A DNA stretch of 64,000 bases from Verrucomicrobiales bacterium (GCA_016795505.1 JAEUHH010000065.1:1-64000); one strand, 5' to 3'. Positions 43,470 through 56,026 are shown, counted from the stretch's first letter. The notes: generated by a model from the letters alone, not told the origin. Made by a program: numbers and translations.

Positions 43470-43532
43470 GTGAACCGCCCCGTGGCGAGGAACCGAAACA
43501 AAGCCACGAGCCATCCCAGCCCCGTCCCCAAC

Positions 43533-44696
43533 ATGAACGTCATCAGCAGAGCCATTCGAAAGGGAGTTTACGGAACTCTCCTCGCCATCTCTTTATCGTC
43601 CGTCTCCTGTCGGCAACCAAACGCGACCGACAAGCACGCATCACCGCCCGCTGCCGCGACCCAGTTGTCGATCCTGACTTGGTCGGAATATCTGGTGCCG
43701 GAAGTGATCGAACGATTCGAGAAGGAAGCCGGAGTCACGGTCAAGGTGACCGAGGTCGAGAATTCCGATCGCCTCATCCAGACATTGGGGGAGAAGGCTG
43801 GTGCCTTTGATATCGTGATCGCGGACAATGACTCGGTCCGCCGCCTTGCGGACTTGAGCCTGCTGGCCACGCTCGATCACTCAAAGCTGACCCATTTCGG
43901 TCAACTCGATCCGCAGTTCGTCGATCTCTGGTTCGACCCGCGGAATCGCTATTCGGTCCCCTATCTCTGGGGGGCTACGGGGTTCGCCTACCACAAGGGG
44001 CGGCTGCCCGGTGGGGTTGATAGTTGGGACAGCCTTTGGGACCCCAAACTTCGGGGGCGTCTGGCGGTCTTGGATGAACCGATCGACCTGCAATACATCG
44101 CCCTCCTGTCCGAGGGGAAATCACCCGAGACCGCTCTGGAGGCTGATTTCGATGAGGCTGGATTGAAACTGGTCGAGATCTTCTCCGATGTGGAAGGTCG
44201 GATGACGGACTGCATCACGGCGATCGACTTGCTTCAGAGCGGCCGCATGGATGTCGTGATGACCTACGGGGGCGATGCCGCGCAGCGGATGGAGTCAGAT
44301 CCGAACATCGCGTTCGTGTTGCCAAAGGAGGGCAGTCTGCTGTGGTTGGACAGCTTCGTGATCAGCCGGGATTCGTCGGCTCCCGATCTGGCTCATCAGT
44401 TCATCGACTATATGACCAGGCCTGAGATAGCGGGTATTTCATCAAATCGGCTGAGATTTGCCACGCCGAATCTCGCCGCCCGCGATCTGCTGGATCCGGA
44501 TCTGGCCAACGATCCGAATCTCTACCCGCAGGTCGGGTGCCCGGAGAAGCATCGTTTCCTGATCTTTCCGCCGGAGAACCGTCGTTTCGCCGATCGGCAG
44601 GTCATTCGACTGTTCGAGCGACTGAGGGAGAAGGGACTGTCGATCGATGTGGAGCAGGTGGCGTCCCACCAGCCGGAAGGAACGAGCAACCTGTGA
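43533..44696 (+). CDS. PotD-like polyamine-binding lipoprotein (2)
   Basis: 387 residues from the ATG at 43533 (a GTG at 43470 is in frame). Signal peptide with lipobox LSSVSC. QLSILTWSEYLVPEVIERFE, YSVPYLWGATGFAYHKGRLP and KEGSLLWLDSFVISRDSSAP parallel the upstream gene, so the two are diverged tandem paralogues. It ends 26 nt before the hybrid sensor kinase. Likely a periplasmic sensor-partner of that kinase instead of a transport component. Confidence 0.85.
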   Translation: MNVISRAIRKGVYGTLLAISLSSVSCRQPNATDKHASPPAAATQLSILTWSEYLVPEVIERFEKEAGVTVKVTEVENSDRLIQTLGEKAGAFDIVIADNDSVRRLADLSLLATLDHSKLTHFGQLDPQFVDLWFDPRNRYSVPYLWGATGFAYHKGRLPGGVDSWDSLWDPKLRGRLAVLDEPIDLQYIALLSEGKSPETALEADFDEAGLKLVEIFSDVEGRMTDCITAIDLLQSGRMDVVMTYGGDAAQRMESDPNIAFVLPKEGSLLWLDSFVISRDSSAPDLAHQFIDYMTRPEIAGISSNRLRFATPNLAARDLLDPDLANDPNLYPQVGCPEKHRFLIFPPENRRFADRQVIRLFERLREKGLSIDVEQVASHQPEGTSNL

Positions 44697-44722
44697 TCGA
44701 TCAAGTCTGAGTCCCTTTTGCT

Positions 44723-47401
<2,679 letters not shown>

Positions 47402-47499
47402 ACGGGCGGTCGAGACGGCAGATCGTGCCGGCGTACACATTCTAGGTGGCGTCTGTGGAGTTCGTGGTGCACGTATCCCGCTCTACTTCGCCCTAGAAC

Positions 47500-48318
<819 letters not shown>

Positions 48319-48385
48319 CAGGGGAATGAACCATCAAGAGTGCGCGTGATCATAAAACAGCAGCGGGTTATTAGCCGTTCGTGAC

Positions 48386-49267
48386 ATGTACTCTTGGTTC
48401 TTGGCCGCCCGTCCAAAGACTCTTCCCGCGGCCGTGGTCCCGGTGTGGATCGGAGCCCTACCCGCCCTGGCCGGCAGCAGCGTGGGGGTTGCCTTCGATG
48501 TTGGTCTGTTCGCCGCCACGCTGGTGAGCTGCCTTTTCATCCAGATCGCCACCAATTTGTTCAACGACGCGATCGACTCGCACAAGGGAGCCGACACCGA
48601 GCGCCGGCTGGGGCCGGTCCGGGCGACGGCATCGGGGCTGCTTTCTGCCCGTCAGGTCATGGCGGGGGCGCTGGTCTGCTGTGCACTGGCGGCGGCGGTC
48701 GCGACGCCGATGATCGTGGCGCGCGGATGGCTCATCATCGCGATTGGTGTCGTGTCGCTGCTCATGGCTTTCGCCTACACTGGAGGCCCCTTTCCGCTGG
48801 CCTACCGGGGGATGGGGGAGCTGTTTGTGATCCTCTTTTTCGGCTTTGTCGCCGTCATCGGGGCTTGGTTCGTCCAGTCAGGCCGGGGGCCGGGTTGGTT
48901 TCAATGGATCACCGGTCTCCAGGCGGGGCTCTACTCCTCGGTGCTCATCGCCATCAACAACCTCCGCGACATCGACGAGGACCGGCTCTCACAGAAACGC
49001 ACCCTGGCCGTGCGCTGGGGGAAAGCCTTCGCCCGGCGCGAGATCGCCGTGTTTTGCATCGGTCCGGTGGTCTTGAGCGGCCTGCTCGCCTGGCTGAGCC
49101 GCGACCCGTGGATGACCCTGCCCATGCTCACCCTCCCGCTCGGCCTCATGATTGCCCGCCGGGTCTTTGTCACCGAACCTTCTCCAGCCTACAATCGCTT
49201 CCTCGCCCTCGGCGCCGGGCAACTGATCCTCTTTGCCGGCCTGCTGACTGTGGCTGTCCTCCGATGA
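48386..49267 (+). CDS. menA: 1,4-dihydroxy-2-naphthoate polyprenyltransferase MenA
   Basis: 293 residues with eight to nine membrane segments. Two Asp-rich motifs define the UbiA family: NLFNDAIDSHKGADTERRLG (NDxxD) and NNLRDIDEDRLSQKRTLAVR (DxxxDxxxKR). It joins the polyprenyl tail to DHNA with loss of CO2. Its stop overlaps the menC ATG by 4 nt. The polyprenyl synthase at 36904 could supply the tail. Confidence 0.95.
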   Translation: MYSWFLAARPKTLPAAVVPVWIGALPALAGSSVGVAFDVGLFAATLVSCLFIQIATNLFNDAIDSHKGADTERRLGPVRATASGLLSARQVMAGALVCCALAAAVATPMIVARGWLIIAIGVVSLLMAFAYTGGPFPLAYRGMGELFVILFFGFVAVIGAWFVQSGRGPGWFQWITGLQAGLYSSVLIAINNLRDIDEDRLSQKRTLAVRWGKAFARREIAVFCIGPVVLSGLLAWLSRDPWMTLPMLTLPLGLMIARRVFVTEPSPAYNRFLALGAGQLILFAGLLTVAVLR

Positions 49268-50193
49268 GCACGGTCCGTCTTTGGTATTGGCGTTACAGGC
49301 TGCACCTGCGCGGTCTGGTGGGGAGTCGGGCGACGACGACGGCGCGGGAGGGCTGCCTGATCCGCGATTTTGGGGGCGGAGTGGGCTGTGTGCATCCCTG
49401 GACGGAATTGGGCGACGCCCCGCTCGATGACCAACTTGCCGCTCTTGCCGCCGGCCGGCCGACGAATCTCGGGCAGCAGGCCCTCCTCTGTGCCGAGGCC
49501 GATGGCCTGGCCCGCCGACAGGGGCGCAGCCTCTTTGCTGGTCTGCGGGTGCCGCCCAGCCACTGGACGGCGGGGCCTGACTTCGTTGAGCCGCCGGACG
49601 GCTTCCGGGCCATCAAGCTGAAGTCGATCGGCCAGCTGGCACGTTACCGGGAAGCCTTCCCGGATCACCGCCTGCGGCTCGATTTCAATGAAAACCTCAC
49701 CCCGGTCGAGTTCCGCGATTTCTGGCTGGGGCTCGATGCCGACACCCGCGCGGCGATTGAGTTCGTCGAGGATCCCGTGCCGTGGGATGCGGTGGTCTGG
49801 CGCGAATTGCGGATCGATCTGGGCGTTCCGCTCGCCGCCGACCGTGACGTCATGACTCGCGCCGCCGAGGCCGACTGGCTCGTCATCAAGCCGGCCACGA
49901 TCAATGCGGTCGAGCCCGGCGAATTCGCCTGGCGCAGCGGCCGGCGCGTGGCTTTCACCAGCTACCTAGACCATCCCATCGGCCAACTCCATGCCGCGTG
50001 GCGGGCGGCGGAGTGCGCGGGCATCTTCGGCGATCGGTTGGGCGACTGCGGGCTGGTCACGCACCCCCTGTTTGAGCCGGATGCCTTCAGCGAACGGCTT
50101 GCGTTGGATGGCTCGCGCCTCGTGCCGCCCGCGGGGACGGGGCTGGGCTTTGACGACTTGCTGGAGGCGTTGCCATGGAAGCCACTGACCTGA
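49264..50193 (+). CDS. menC: o-succinylbenzoate synthase MenC
   Basis: 309 residues. Enolase-superfamily C-terminal barrel: AIKLKSIGQLARYREAF with the catalytic Lys of KxK, LRLDFNENL (Asp and Asn ligands), AIEFVEDPVPWD (Glu), and LAADRDVMTR and WLVIKPATI (second Lys). GRRVAFTSYLDHPIGQLHAA completes the site. It forms o-succinylbenzoate from SHCHC. The gene overlaps menA by 4 nt and menE by 19 nt, consistent with tight coupling in a menaquinone operon; menD, menF and menH are not here. Confidence 0.93.
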   Translation: MSTVRLWYWRYRLHLRGLVGSRATTTAREGCLIRDFGGGVGCVHPWTELGDAPLDDQLAALAAGRPTNLGQQALLCAEADGLARRQGRSLFAGLRVPPSHWTAGPDFVEPPDGFRAIKLKSIGQLARYREAFPDHRLRLDFNENLTPVEFRDFWLGLDADTRAAIEFVEDPVPWDAVVWRELRIDLGVPLAADRDVMTRAAEADWLVIKPATINAVEPGEFAWRSGRRVAFTSYLDHPIGQLHAAWRAAECAGIFGDRLGDCGLVTHPLFEPDAFSERLALDGSRLVPPAGTGLGFDDLLEALPWKPLT

Positions 50194-51269
50194 ACGATCC
50201 GGCTTACTGGGAAAGCCAGACGCCCGATTTCCGATGCAACCCTGTTGGATCGGAGAAGCAACAGGGTTTGATCGAATCGGCGCGCACCGATCCGCGCCTC
50301 GCCGGGCATGTTCTGGTGGCGACGTCGGGTTCGACCGGGGAGCCGAAGTGGATCGCCCTGTCAAAAGCCGCCCTGCTCACCTCCGCCCGCGCGGTCAATG
50401 CCCATCTCGGCGCGACGGCGGAGGACCGCTGGCTGTGCGCCCTGCCAGCGCATCATGTGGGCGGTTTGGGCGTGTTTGCGAGGGCTTATGCAATCGGGCA
50501 ACCGGCCGTGGTCTTTTCCGGGCGCTGGCGGGATCGGGCGGCCGAATTCGTTGCCCTCTGCGGGGAGGCGGGCATCACGCTCACGTCGGTGACGCCCACT
50601 CAGGTTTACGATCTGGTGGCGGAGCGACTGGGTGCGCCCGATTCATTACGGGCCGTCATCGTTGGAGGCGGCCGGTTGGAGCCGGATCTGGCCCGCGCGG
50701 CGCGGGATCTCGGATGGCTGGTGCTGGCGAGCTACGGCATGACCGAGGCGTGCTCGCAGATTGCCACCGGGCCAGGTGACGACGGCTGGTTGCCGGTGCT
50801 GCCCCACTGGGAGGTGGCGGCTAGTGAATCGGGCCGGCTGCGTCTGCGCGGTCCATCGCTGTTCTCGGGCACGGTGGATGCCACGGGGCGTTTCGAGGCG
50901 GCCCGACTCGCCGCCGATGGTTGGTTCGAGACCCGCGACCGGGTGGAGCTGCGGGATGGCGAGCTGAGGTTCCTCGGCAGGATCGACGACTGGGTGAAGA
51001 AGCTCGGGGAACTCGTCTCACTCGACGACGCGCGGCGGCGGCTCGATATGCTGGCGAGGGCGGCGGGCCTTTCGGCCACGGTGATCGCGGTGCCGGATGC
51101 GCGGCTGGAGCACCGGTTGGTGGCGGTGTTCGAGGGCACGGTGGACCCGGATCTCGTGGCGCTTTTCAATGCCGGTGCCGAGCCCTACGCCCGCCTCGAT
51201 GAGGCCCGCGCGGTGCCGGCTTTTCCCCGGACCGAGCTTGGCAAGATCGCCTGGTCGCGACTCACGTGA
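50175..51269 (+). CDS. menE: o-succinylbenzoate-CoA ligase MenE, with a 46-bp element insert near the N-terminus
   Basis: 364 residues. AMP-binding enzyme: VATSGSTGEPKWIALSKAAL (P-loop), ASYGMTEACSQIA, DGWFETRDRVEL (hinge Asp), FLGRIDDWVKKLGELVSLDD and the C-terminal catalytic Lys in RTELGKIAWSRL. It activates o-succinylbenzoate with ATP and CoA. Residues 19-34 (FRCNPVGSEKQQGLI...) come from the 46-bp element at 50229-50274 and form an insertion before the P-loop. The rest is normal, so the enzyme is probably active. Overlaps menC by 19 nt. Confidence 0.9.
   Translation: MEATDLNDPAYWESQTPDFRCNPVGSEKQQGLIESARTDPRLAGHVLVATSGSTGEPKWIALSKAALLTSARAVNAHLGATAEDRWLCALPAHHVGGLGVFARAYAIGQPAVVFSGRWRDRAAEFVALCGEAGITLTSVTPTQVYDLVAERLGAPDSLRAVIVGGGRLEPDLARAARDLGWLVLASYGMTEACSQIATGPGDDGWLPVLPHWEVAASESGRLRLRGPSLFSGTVDATGRFEAARLAADGWFETRDRVELRDGELRFLGRIDDWVKKLGELVSLDDARRRLDMLARAAGLSATVIAVPDARLEHRLVAVFEGTVDPDLVALFNAGAEPYARLDEARAVPAFPRTELGKIAWSRLT
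50229..50274 (+). repeat. 46-bp palindromic element, copy G, inside menE
   Basis: Starts TTCCGAT at a codon boundary (50175+54) and ends ATCG. The arms AACCCTGTTG and CAACAGGGTT are perfectly complementary around GATCGGAGAAG; compared with the copy in the sigma-partner gene both arms have been exchanged (core inverted), so the hairpin is kept. Confidence 0.92.
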
Positions 51270-51312
51270 ACGCGTTGGGGCGGTGGCGGTCGGGCATCGG
51301 TAGATTGGTGGC

Positions 51313-52050
51313 ATGAAGAGGAATGCCTTTTTCCTGATGGTTTGGCTGGCGACGGCGGCGGTGCTGCTGTCGGCGGCGACGGTGGTGCGCGCCGAGGTGC
51401 GCACGTGGACGCGGCTTTCCGATGGCGCGAAGATCGAGGCGGAGTTTGTCCGCATGAAGGACAATGCGACGGCTTACCTCAAGCGAAAGGGAGGGGCGAC
51501 CGTCGAGGTGCCGGTGGCCGCGCTGTCGAACGAGGATCGGGCTTATCTCAGTGAAAAGACGGGCATCGCGATGCAGGCCGCCCTGCCGGCGGAGGAAACG
51601 ACGGTCGTCCTGGCGGGTGCGCATCTGTGCTGCGGCGGATGCCGGGACGGCGTGATGACCGCGGTGGCCGGGATCGAGGGGCTGACGGTGGAGATTCAGA
51701 GCGGCAACATTCATCTCAAAGGCGGCAGCGGCGACTTGGTGAAGAAGGGCCTTGATGCCATCGCCGGGGCCGGTTACTACGGCGTCTCGGACAACGAGAA
51801 GGTGAAGATGGATCCGATCGAGGCTGAGGACGATGAGAAGGCAAAGGATTCCATCAGCGTGAGCGGCGTGCACCTGTGTTGTGGCAAATGCGTGCGAGCG
51901 ATCGACGACGTGGTGGCAGCCATCCAGGGGGCGGAAAGCCACACTGCCAAGGTGGATGCGACGTCGTTCACCATTCGAGGCGAGGGGATGAAGGCCAGCG
52001 CGGTGCTCGCCGCCCTGCGCGAGGAGGGGCTGAACGGAAAGGTCAGATAA
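51313..52050 (+). CDS. Secreted SHD1 plus double heavy-metal-associated (HMA) domain protein
   Basis: 245 residues. Signal peptide (1-27), then an SHD1 (SLA1 homology) domain at about 29-82 (WTRLSDGAKIEAEFVRMKDN ... VPVAALSNEDRAYL). Two HMA-like domains follow (about 96-158 and 181-245), each with AHLCCGGC or VHLCCGKC in place of the usual GMxCxxC. They would bind soft metals such as Cu+, Hg2+ or Zn2+ in the periplasm. SHD1 is characteristic of PVC secreted proteins. The paired CC-xx-C sites are unusual. Single gene. Confidence 0.82.
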   Translation: MKRNAFFLMVWLATAAVLLSAATVVRAEVRTWTRLSDGAKIEAEFVRMKDNATAYLKRKGGATVEVPVAALSNEDRAYLSEKTGIAMQAALPAEETTVVLAGAHLCCGGCRDGVMTAVAGIEGLTVEIQSGNIHLKGGSGDLVKKGLDAIAGAGYYGVSDNEKVKMDPIEAEDDEKAKDSISVSGVHLCCGKCVRAIDDVVAAIQGAESHTAKVDATSFTIRGEGMKASAVLAALREEGLNGKVR

Positions 52051-52059
52051 GGCCGCCGG

Positions 52060-52884
52060 TTAGGGCCGGGGAATCTCAAATGGCAGGATGAACGGCTCGG
52101 TGCGCTCCTGAAAAGCCGGAGCGGCTCCGAGGTCGAGATTGAAGGGCCGGGCGAGGCTGTTTCCCGCGAAATCCTCCAGCCGGGGATGGAGAACAAGCCG
52201 GTAGCGACCGGGTCGCCAGGCGTCGCCGGTGGCGCGGAGGAGCCGGATGGTCGTGGCAGTGGCCGTGTCGATTCGGAATGTCACGTCGGTGAGGGCGGTG
52301 CCGTCGGCGGTCTCGATGGTGATCGATCTGCGCAGGCTCACCGGATCGAGTTGGTCGTCGGTGACGATCCGCGGGGGTGATGTGCCGGTGTCGATGCGCC
52401 ACGCGTCCGGCCGGGGCTGGGCTTCGTCCATCGGCCCGGCCTGAAACCGGTGGCGAACCGGGAGCGGAGACAACGGCGAGCCGGCTTCGGTCCGCCAGTC
52501 GCCAGCGATTTCCAGTGCGTAGTGGTTGCCGGCTTCGAGGATGGGGCCGATCTCGACGTTCAGGTTCACGCCGGGCTTTTGACGACCGGGATGAAACCAC
52601 AGGGTCAACCGGGTGAATGTATCGTCCCACAGCTCGACATCGCGGAAGGGATCGGGCACTTCGGCGATCTCTTTGCCCTGTGCATCGGTTTCGACGAGCC
52701 GGAGGTGGCGAAAGACATCGCCGCGCTCCATCGCCGCGGGGAAGTGGAGATAGAATTTGAGATGATTCGCCGGGACCACCGCCGTATCCGGCTCAATGCG
52801 AACCGGCGACTCGCCGGCTGTCCCCAAGCCCGCGGTGCCAAGCAGGCACAGCATGCCGAGCAGGCAGGCGAGGGTCGCAGGCAT
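52060..52884 (-). CDS. Secreted protein of unknown function with Ig-like character
   Basis: 274 residues. Signal peptide (about 1-24), then beta-rich segments: PANHLKFYLHFPAAMERGDV with FRHLRLVETDAQGKEI, and ITIETADGTALTDVTFRIDT. The opening resembles SbsA_Ig/Big_5-type domains (FSxxMD pattern). No catalytic motif seen. It follows the 52910 gene on the same strand, with a short gap, so the two may be co-transcribed. Confidence 0.65.
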   Translation of the reverse strand: MPATLACLLGMLCLLGTAGLGTAGESPVRIEPDTAVVPANHLKFYLHFPAAMERGDVFRHLRLVETDAQGKEIAEVPDPFRDVELWDDTFTRLTLWFHPGRQKPGVNLNVEIGPILEAGNHYALEIAGDWRTEAGSPLSPLPVRHRFQAGPMDEAQPRPDAWRIDTGTSPPRIVTDDQLDPVSLRRSITIETADGTALTDVTFRIDTATATTIRLLRATGDAWRPGRYRLVLHPRLEDFAGNSLARPFNLDLGAAPAFQERTEPFILPFEIPRP

Positions 52885-52909
52885 GGAAGAACAGGCCGGC
52901 GGCGGGAAA

Positions 52910-54076
52910 TCAGGGGAGCGTCACCAGTTCCACCGCATGGGGCGCGGTGTCGGAAGCCGTGTCCGTTTCGCGGAGCACGACGACTTCCTCATTCTTGAGC
53001 TGGCTCACGATCACGGCGCCGAAGAGGGGCTCCACCACCTCGATGCCTTTGGCCTCGGGGCCGTCGTTGACCTTGATGTCGCGGCGGATGGCCTTCTCGT
53101 TGGTGTTCTCCGGCGAGTCGGCGTCGAGATACTCCATTTTCACCCGTGCGGCCCAGTATTTGCTGGGACCGAAGAGGTTTTTGTGAAAGCGGTGCGTGTT
53201 CGTCACCAGCCACTGCTGGCCGTTCTTTTCATAGGTGAACATGTTGCGCGGCCGGTTGCCGCTGCCGAGTTCGACTACGCTGGTGCCCTTGATTTGGGCG
53301 CCGCTCTCGAGGTCGCTGATGGGGAACTTCGCGATCGGGGTGCAGGCAAAGGCGCCGACGACGTAGAATTTGCCGTCCTCCTCCCACGGAATGAAGCTCT
53401 GGATGGGCGCCTTGGTTTCCCATTTGCCATGGGCAACGTGATAGGTCTCGGCGCTGTAGTAGTTCGCGTTCACGCCGTGCTCCAGCGGCACCGGGATCTG
53501 GTAGATCTTGTTGGAAAACTCCTCCGACGACTGGCCGGCGACGATGACAAAGTGGTCGCCCCAGGCGAGATCGGTGACGTTGCGCAGTTGGGCGTTCTCA
53601 GCGGAGGGCAGCTTCATGCGGACATGGGCAGCGCCGGCCAGATCGGGCTTCGAGACGCTGCCGTCGGCGGCGAGGGCGAGTATGTGGGGCCGGTTACCGG
53701 GCTGGCCGTTCACGGAAAAGTAGATTTTGCCCGAGGCCGGGTTCGCCGCCATGTCCACGATGGTGACCGACTCGGCTCCGGCGGCTTTGGCGAGGGCGGC
53801 CTCGATGTTGTCCACCCGTTTGGACAGTTTTTGCAGGGGACCGGCATCGCCCGTGTCGATCGCCAGCACCGAAGTGGACTTGGGATCGGAGACCAGCAGC
53901 ATGCCCGATGGACCGAAGCCGATCTGGCCGGCGGATTGGATCTCCAGGCCGCCTTTCTGCGGCTGCTTGAAATAGGATGAGGCGCTGTCCTTGGAATCGG
54001 CCGACAAAGTGGCAAACGGCAGCACGAGGAGGGCGGACAAGGCGGGGAGCAGAGTGGCGTTTTTCATGCGGGACAT
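52910..54076 (-). CDS. Secreted beta-propeller-like protein of unknown function
   Basis: 388 residues from the ATG at 54076 (ATG at 54067 is equally possible). Signal peptide ends at about LSADS. Repeating segments GQIGFGPSGMLLVSDPKSTS, GKIYFSVNGQPGNRPHI and VTDLAWGDHFVIVAG suggest a six- or seven-bladed propeller. No catalytic motif. Upstream in-frame extension is Arg-rich shadow of the 54172 gene and was excluded. Confidence 0.7.
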   Translation of the reverse strand: MSRMKNATLLPALSALLVLPFATLSADSKDSASSYFKQPQKGGLEIQSAGQIGFGPSGMLLVSDPKSTSVLAIDTGDAGPLQKLSKRVDNIEAALAKAAGAESVTIVDMAANPASGKIYFSVNGQPGNRPHILALAADGSVSKPDLAGAAHVRMKLPSAENAQLRNVTDLAWGDHFVIVAGQSSEEFSNKIYQIPVPLEHGVNANYYSAETYHVAHGKWETKAPIQSFIPWEEDGKFYVVGAFACTPIAKFPISDLESGAQIKGTSVVELGSGNRPRNMFTYEKNGQQWLVTNTHRFHKNLFGPSKYWAARVKMEYLDADSPENTNEKAIRRDIKVNDGPEAKGIEVVEPLFGAVIVSQLKNEEVVVLRETDTASDTAPHAVELVTLP

Positions 54077-54171
54077 TGGGTCAGGGGATTTCTTTCCCCC
54101 GATCGAGCCAGAAATCGTCGATTCTGACAAGCCTGCGATGAGGCTTGATCGCGCCGGGCCGAAGCCGGGCT

Positions 54172-54408
54172 TCAGGCCCCAGTATTTCCCGACTGGCGGT
54201 CCGCCAGCCACTGGCGCAGGTCGAAAGCGGCCGCCTCCGAGCGCGCGGACTCCTCTGGATCGGCCACGACGAGGTCCCAGCGGTCGAGGCAGCCGGCGCA
54301 GCGATAGGCGACGATGTCGCCCACCTCCCAGCCGTCCTCGGGCTCGGGTGTGAGCCGGTGGGCGTCGGCGCCGCAATCGATGCAGGTGATGGTGGCGGGA
54401 ATGTCCAT
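54172..54408 (-). CDS. Small zinc-ribbon-like protein
   Basis: 78 residues from the ATG at 54408 (MDIPATITCIDCGADAH). The CIDCG and YRCAGCLDRW pairs could bind zinc; an acidic C-terminus follows. It lies 22 nt downstream of der on the same strand and may be translated from the same mRNA. Family not recognised. Confidence 0.65.
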   Translation of the reverse strand: MDIPATITCIDCGADAHRLTPEPEDGWEVGDIVAYRCAGCLDRWDLVVADPEESARSEAAAFDLRQWLADRQSGNTGA

Positions 54409-54430
54409 GTCGGATCGGTAGCCTGCCGGC

Positions 54431-56026
54431 TCACGGCGTCGAGCGACGGCCTTTCGGCTTGCGGGCGGGAGCCTTGCGATTGGCGGGCGTCTTGCGTTTG
54501 GCTGCCCCGGCTTTCTTGGCGCGGGCCTGGAACTTCGACTTCGGCTTGTCGGTGTCATCGCGCTTTTCCCGGGCCTTCACGGTGAACACAAAGGGCAGGC
54601 CCTCCATCGGATAGGTCTCGCGGATCTTCGTCTCCAGGTAGCGCTGGTAGGTGCGCGTCAGCAGGTCCGCGTGATTCACAAACAGCAGATACTCGGGGAC
54701 TGGCACGGTGCGGGGGCGGTCATCCCGTTTCTGAGTCGCGTAGAGCAGCTTGAGCCGCTTGCCGCCTTTCATCGGCGGGGGATTCACCTCGATGGCTTCG
54801 CGGAGCAGGCGATTCAGCACGCCGGTCGAAGCCGGAGTCTCGGAGGCCTGGCGAACCCGCTCGACCGCTTTGAAGATCATCCCGAGGAACTCGCGTTCCT
54901 TTGCCGAGACCGCCACCTTGGGCGCGTAGTCGAGGTAGAACAGGGCGTCGCCCGTCTCCTCGAGGAATTGCTCCACCCGGTCGTGGAAGCGCGATCCCGG
55001 ATGATAGAGGTCGAACTTGTTCAGCACGATCACGCAGGGCTTGTTCTCGTCGAGGATGGTCCGCGTGATGCGCCGGTCCTGGGCGACGACTCCGGTCGAG
55101 GCGTCGAGCACCATCAGTACGATGTCGGCCCGGCGGATGCTGCGCTCGGTCCGCATCGCGCTGAACACTTCCACCGACGTGTCCATCTGCTGACGGCGTC
55201 GCAGGCCGGCGGTGTCGATGAGGATGTAGTCCTGTCCGTCGCGGCTGTAGGGAATGTCCACCGCGTCGCGGGTCGTCCCGGCGACATTGCTCACGATGGT
55301 GCGGTCGTCATTGAGGATGGCATTGACCAGCGACGATTTCCCGACATTCGGCCGGCCGACGATCGCGATGTGACAGGGTCTGGTCTCCGATGCAACAGGG
55401 TTGGATCGGCTTTCGTCACTGTCGTCATCGTCATCCGCCCCGGCGTCGGTGTCGTCGGATGCCGCTGCGGAGGCGGGAGCGATGCGGCTTAGCTCGATGT
55501 CGATCCGCCGATCCAACACGTCGAAATTCCGCCCGTGAGCGGCGCTGAGGGGAATGGCATTGCCGAAGCCGAATTCGGAGAACTCCACCGCATGGGCATC
55601 GGTGCGGGCAGTGTCGGCCTTGTTGGCGATGATCACGACGCGCCGGGCGCTGCGGCGCAGCACCGAGGCGAGGTCGCGGTCGATCGGCGTGATGCCATCG
55701 CGCGCATCGACAGTGAAGAGGATGAGGTCCGCCGTCTCGATGGCGATGTCTGCCTCGGTCCTGACCTGGGCGGCAAAGCCATCGTCGAGGGTGGCGCCGA
55801 TGCCCCCCGTGTCGGTGAGTTCATAGGCGATGCGGCCGGCTGGCCGGCATTCCGACGCAATGCGGTCGCGCGTCACGCCGGGCTGATCGTGAACGATCGA
55901 GATGGGCCGCCCGACGAGGCGGTTGAAAATGGCGGATTTGCCGACATTCGGACGACCGACGATGGCGACGCGGGGCAGGGAAGGGGAAGACACCGCGGAA
56001 GGTACGCTCCGACCGGGGCCAGACAA
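54431..56026 (-). CDS. der: Ribosome-assembly GTPase Der (EngA), with a 46-bp element insert between its two GTPase domains
   Basis: 531 residues. First G domain: RVAIVGRPNVGKSAIFNRL, DTGG, NKAD. Second: HIAIVGRPNVGKSSLVNAIL, DTAGL, NKFD. A KH-like C-terminal domain and an extra basic tail (KKAGAAKRKTPANRKAPARK) follow. Der matures the 50S subunit and is essential in most bacteria. The linker between the G domains is acidic (DDTDAGADDDDDSDE) and runs into residues 206-221, SRSNPVASETRPCHI, encoded by the 46-bp element; its last codons provide the first residues of the second G domain. The gene remains open and presumably functional. Confidence 0.96.
   Translation of the reverse strand: MSGPGRSVPSAVSSPSLPRVAIVGRPNVGKSAIFNRLVGRPISIVHDQPGVTRDRIASECRPAGRIAYELTDTGGIGATLDDGFAAQVRTEADIAIETADLILFTVDARDGITPIDRDLASVLRRSARRVVIIANKADTARTDAHAVEFSEFGFGNAIPLSAAHGRNFDVLDRRIDIELSRIAPASAAASDDTDAGADDDDDSDESRSNPVASETRPCHIAIVGRPNVGKSSLVNAILNDDRTIVSNVAGTTRDAVDIPYSRDGQDYILIDTAGLRRRQQMDTSVEVFSAMRTERSIRRADIVLMVLDASTGVVAQDRRITRTILDENKPCVIVLNKFDLYHPGSRFHDRVEQFLEETGDALFYLDYAPKVAVSAKEREFLGMIFKAVERVRQASETPASTGVLNRLLREAIEVNPPPMKGGKRLKLLYATQKRDDRPRTVPVPEYLLFVNHADLLTRTYQRYLETKIRETYPMEGLPFVFTVKAREKRDDTDKPKSKFQARAKKAGAAKRKTPANRKAPARKPKGRRSTP
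55366..55411 (-). repeat. 46-bp palindromic element, copy H, inside der
   Basis: On the minus strand it begins AGCCGAT and ends ATCG. The cores are ACCCTGT and ACCCTGT in the same orientation, with GCATCGGAGACC between; here the two halves are direct, not inverted. The element starts on a codon boundary (56026-615). Confidence 0.88.

Noticed and set aside
48394-50193. A single 599-residue protein covering menA and menC
   Set aside because: The first 290 codons are an out-of-frame shadow of menA; the true menC start is the ATG at 49264 overlapping the menA stop.
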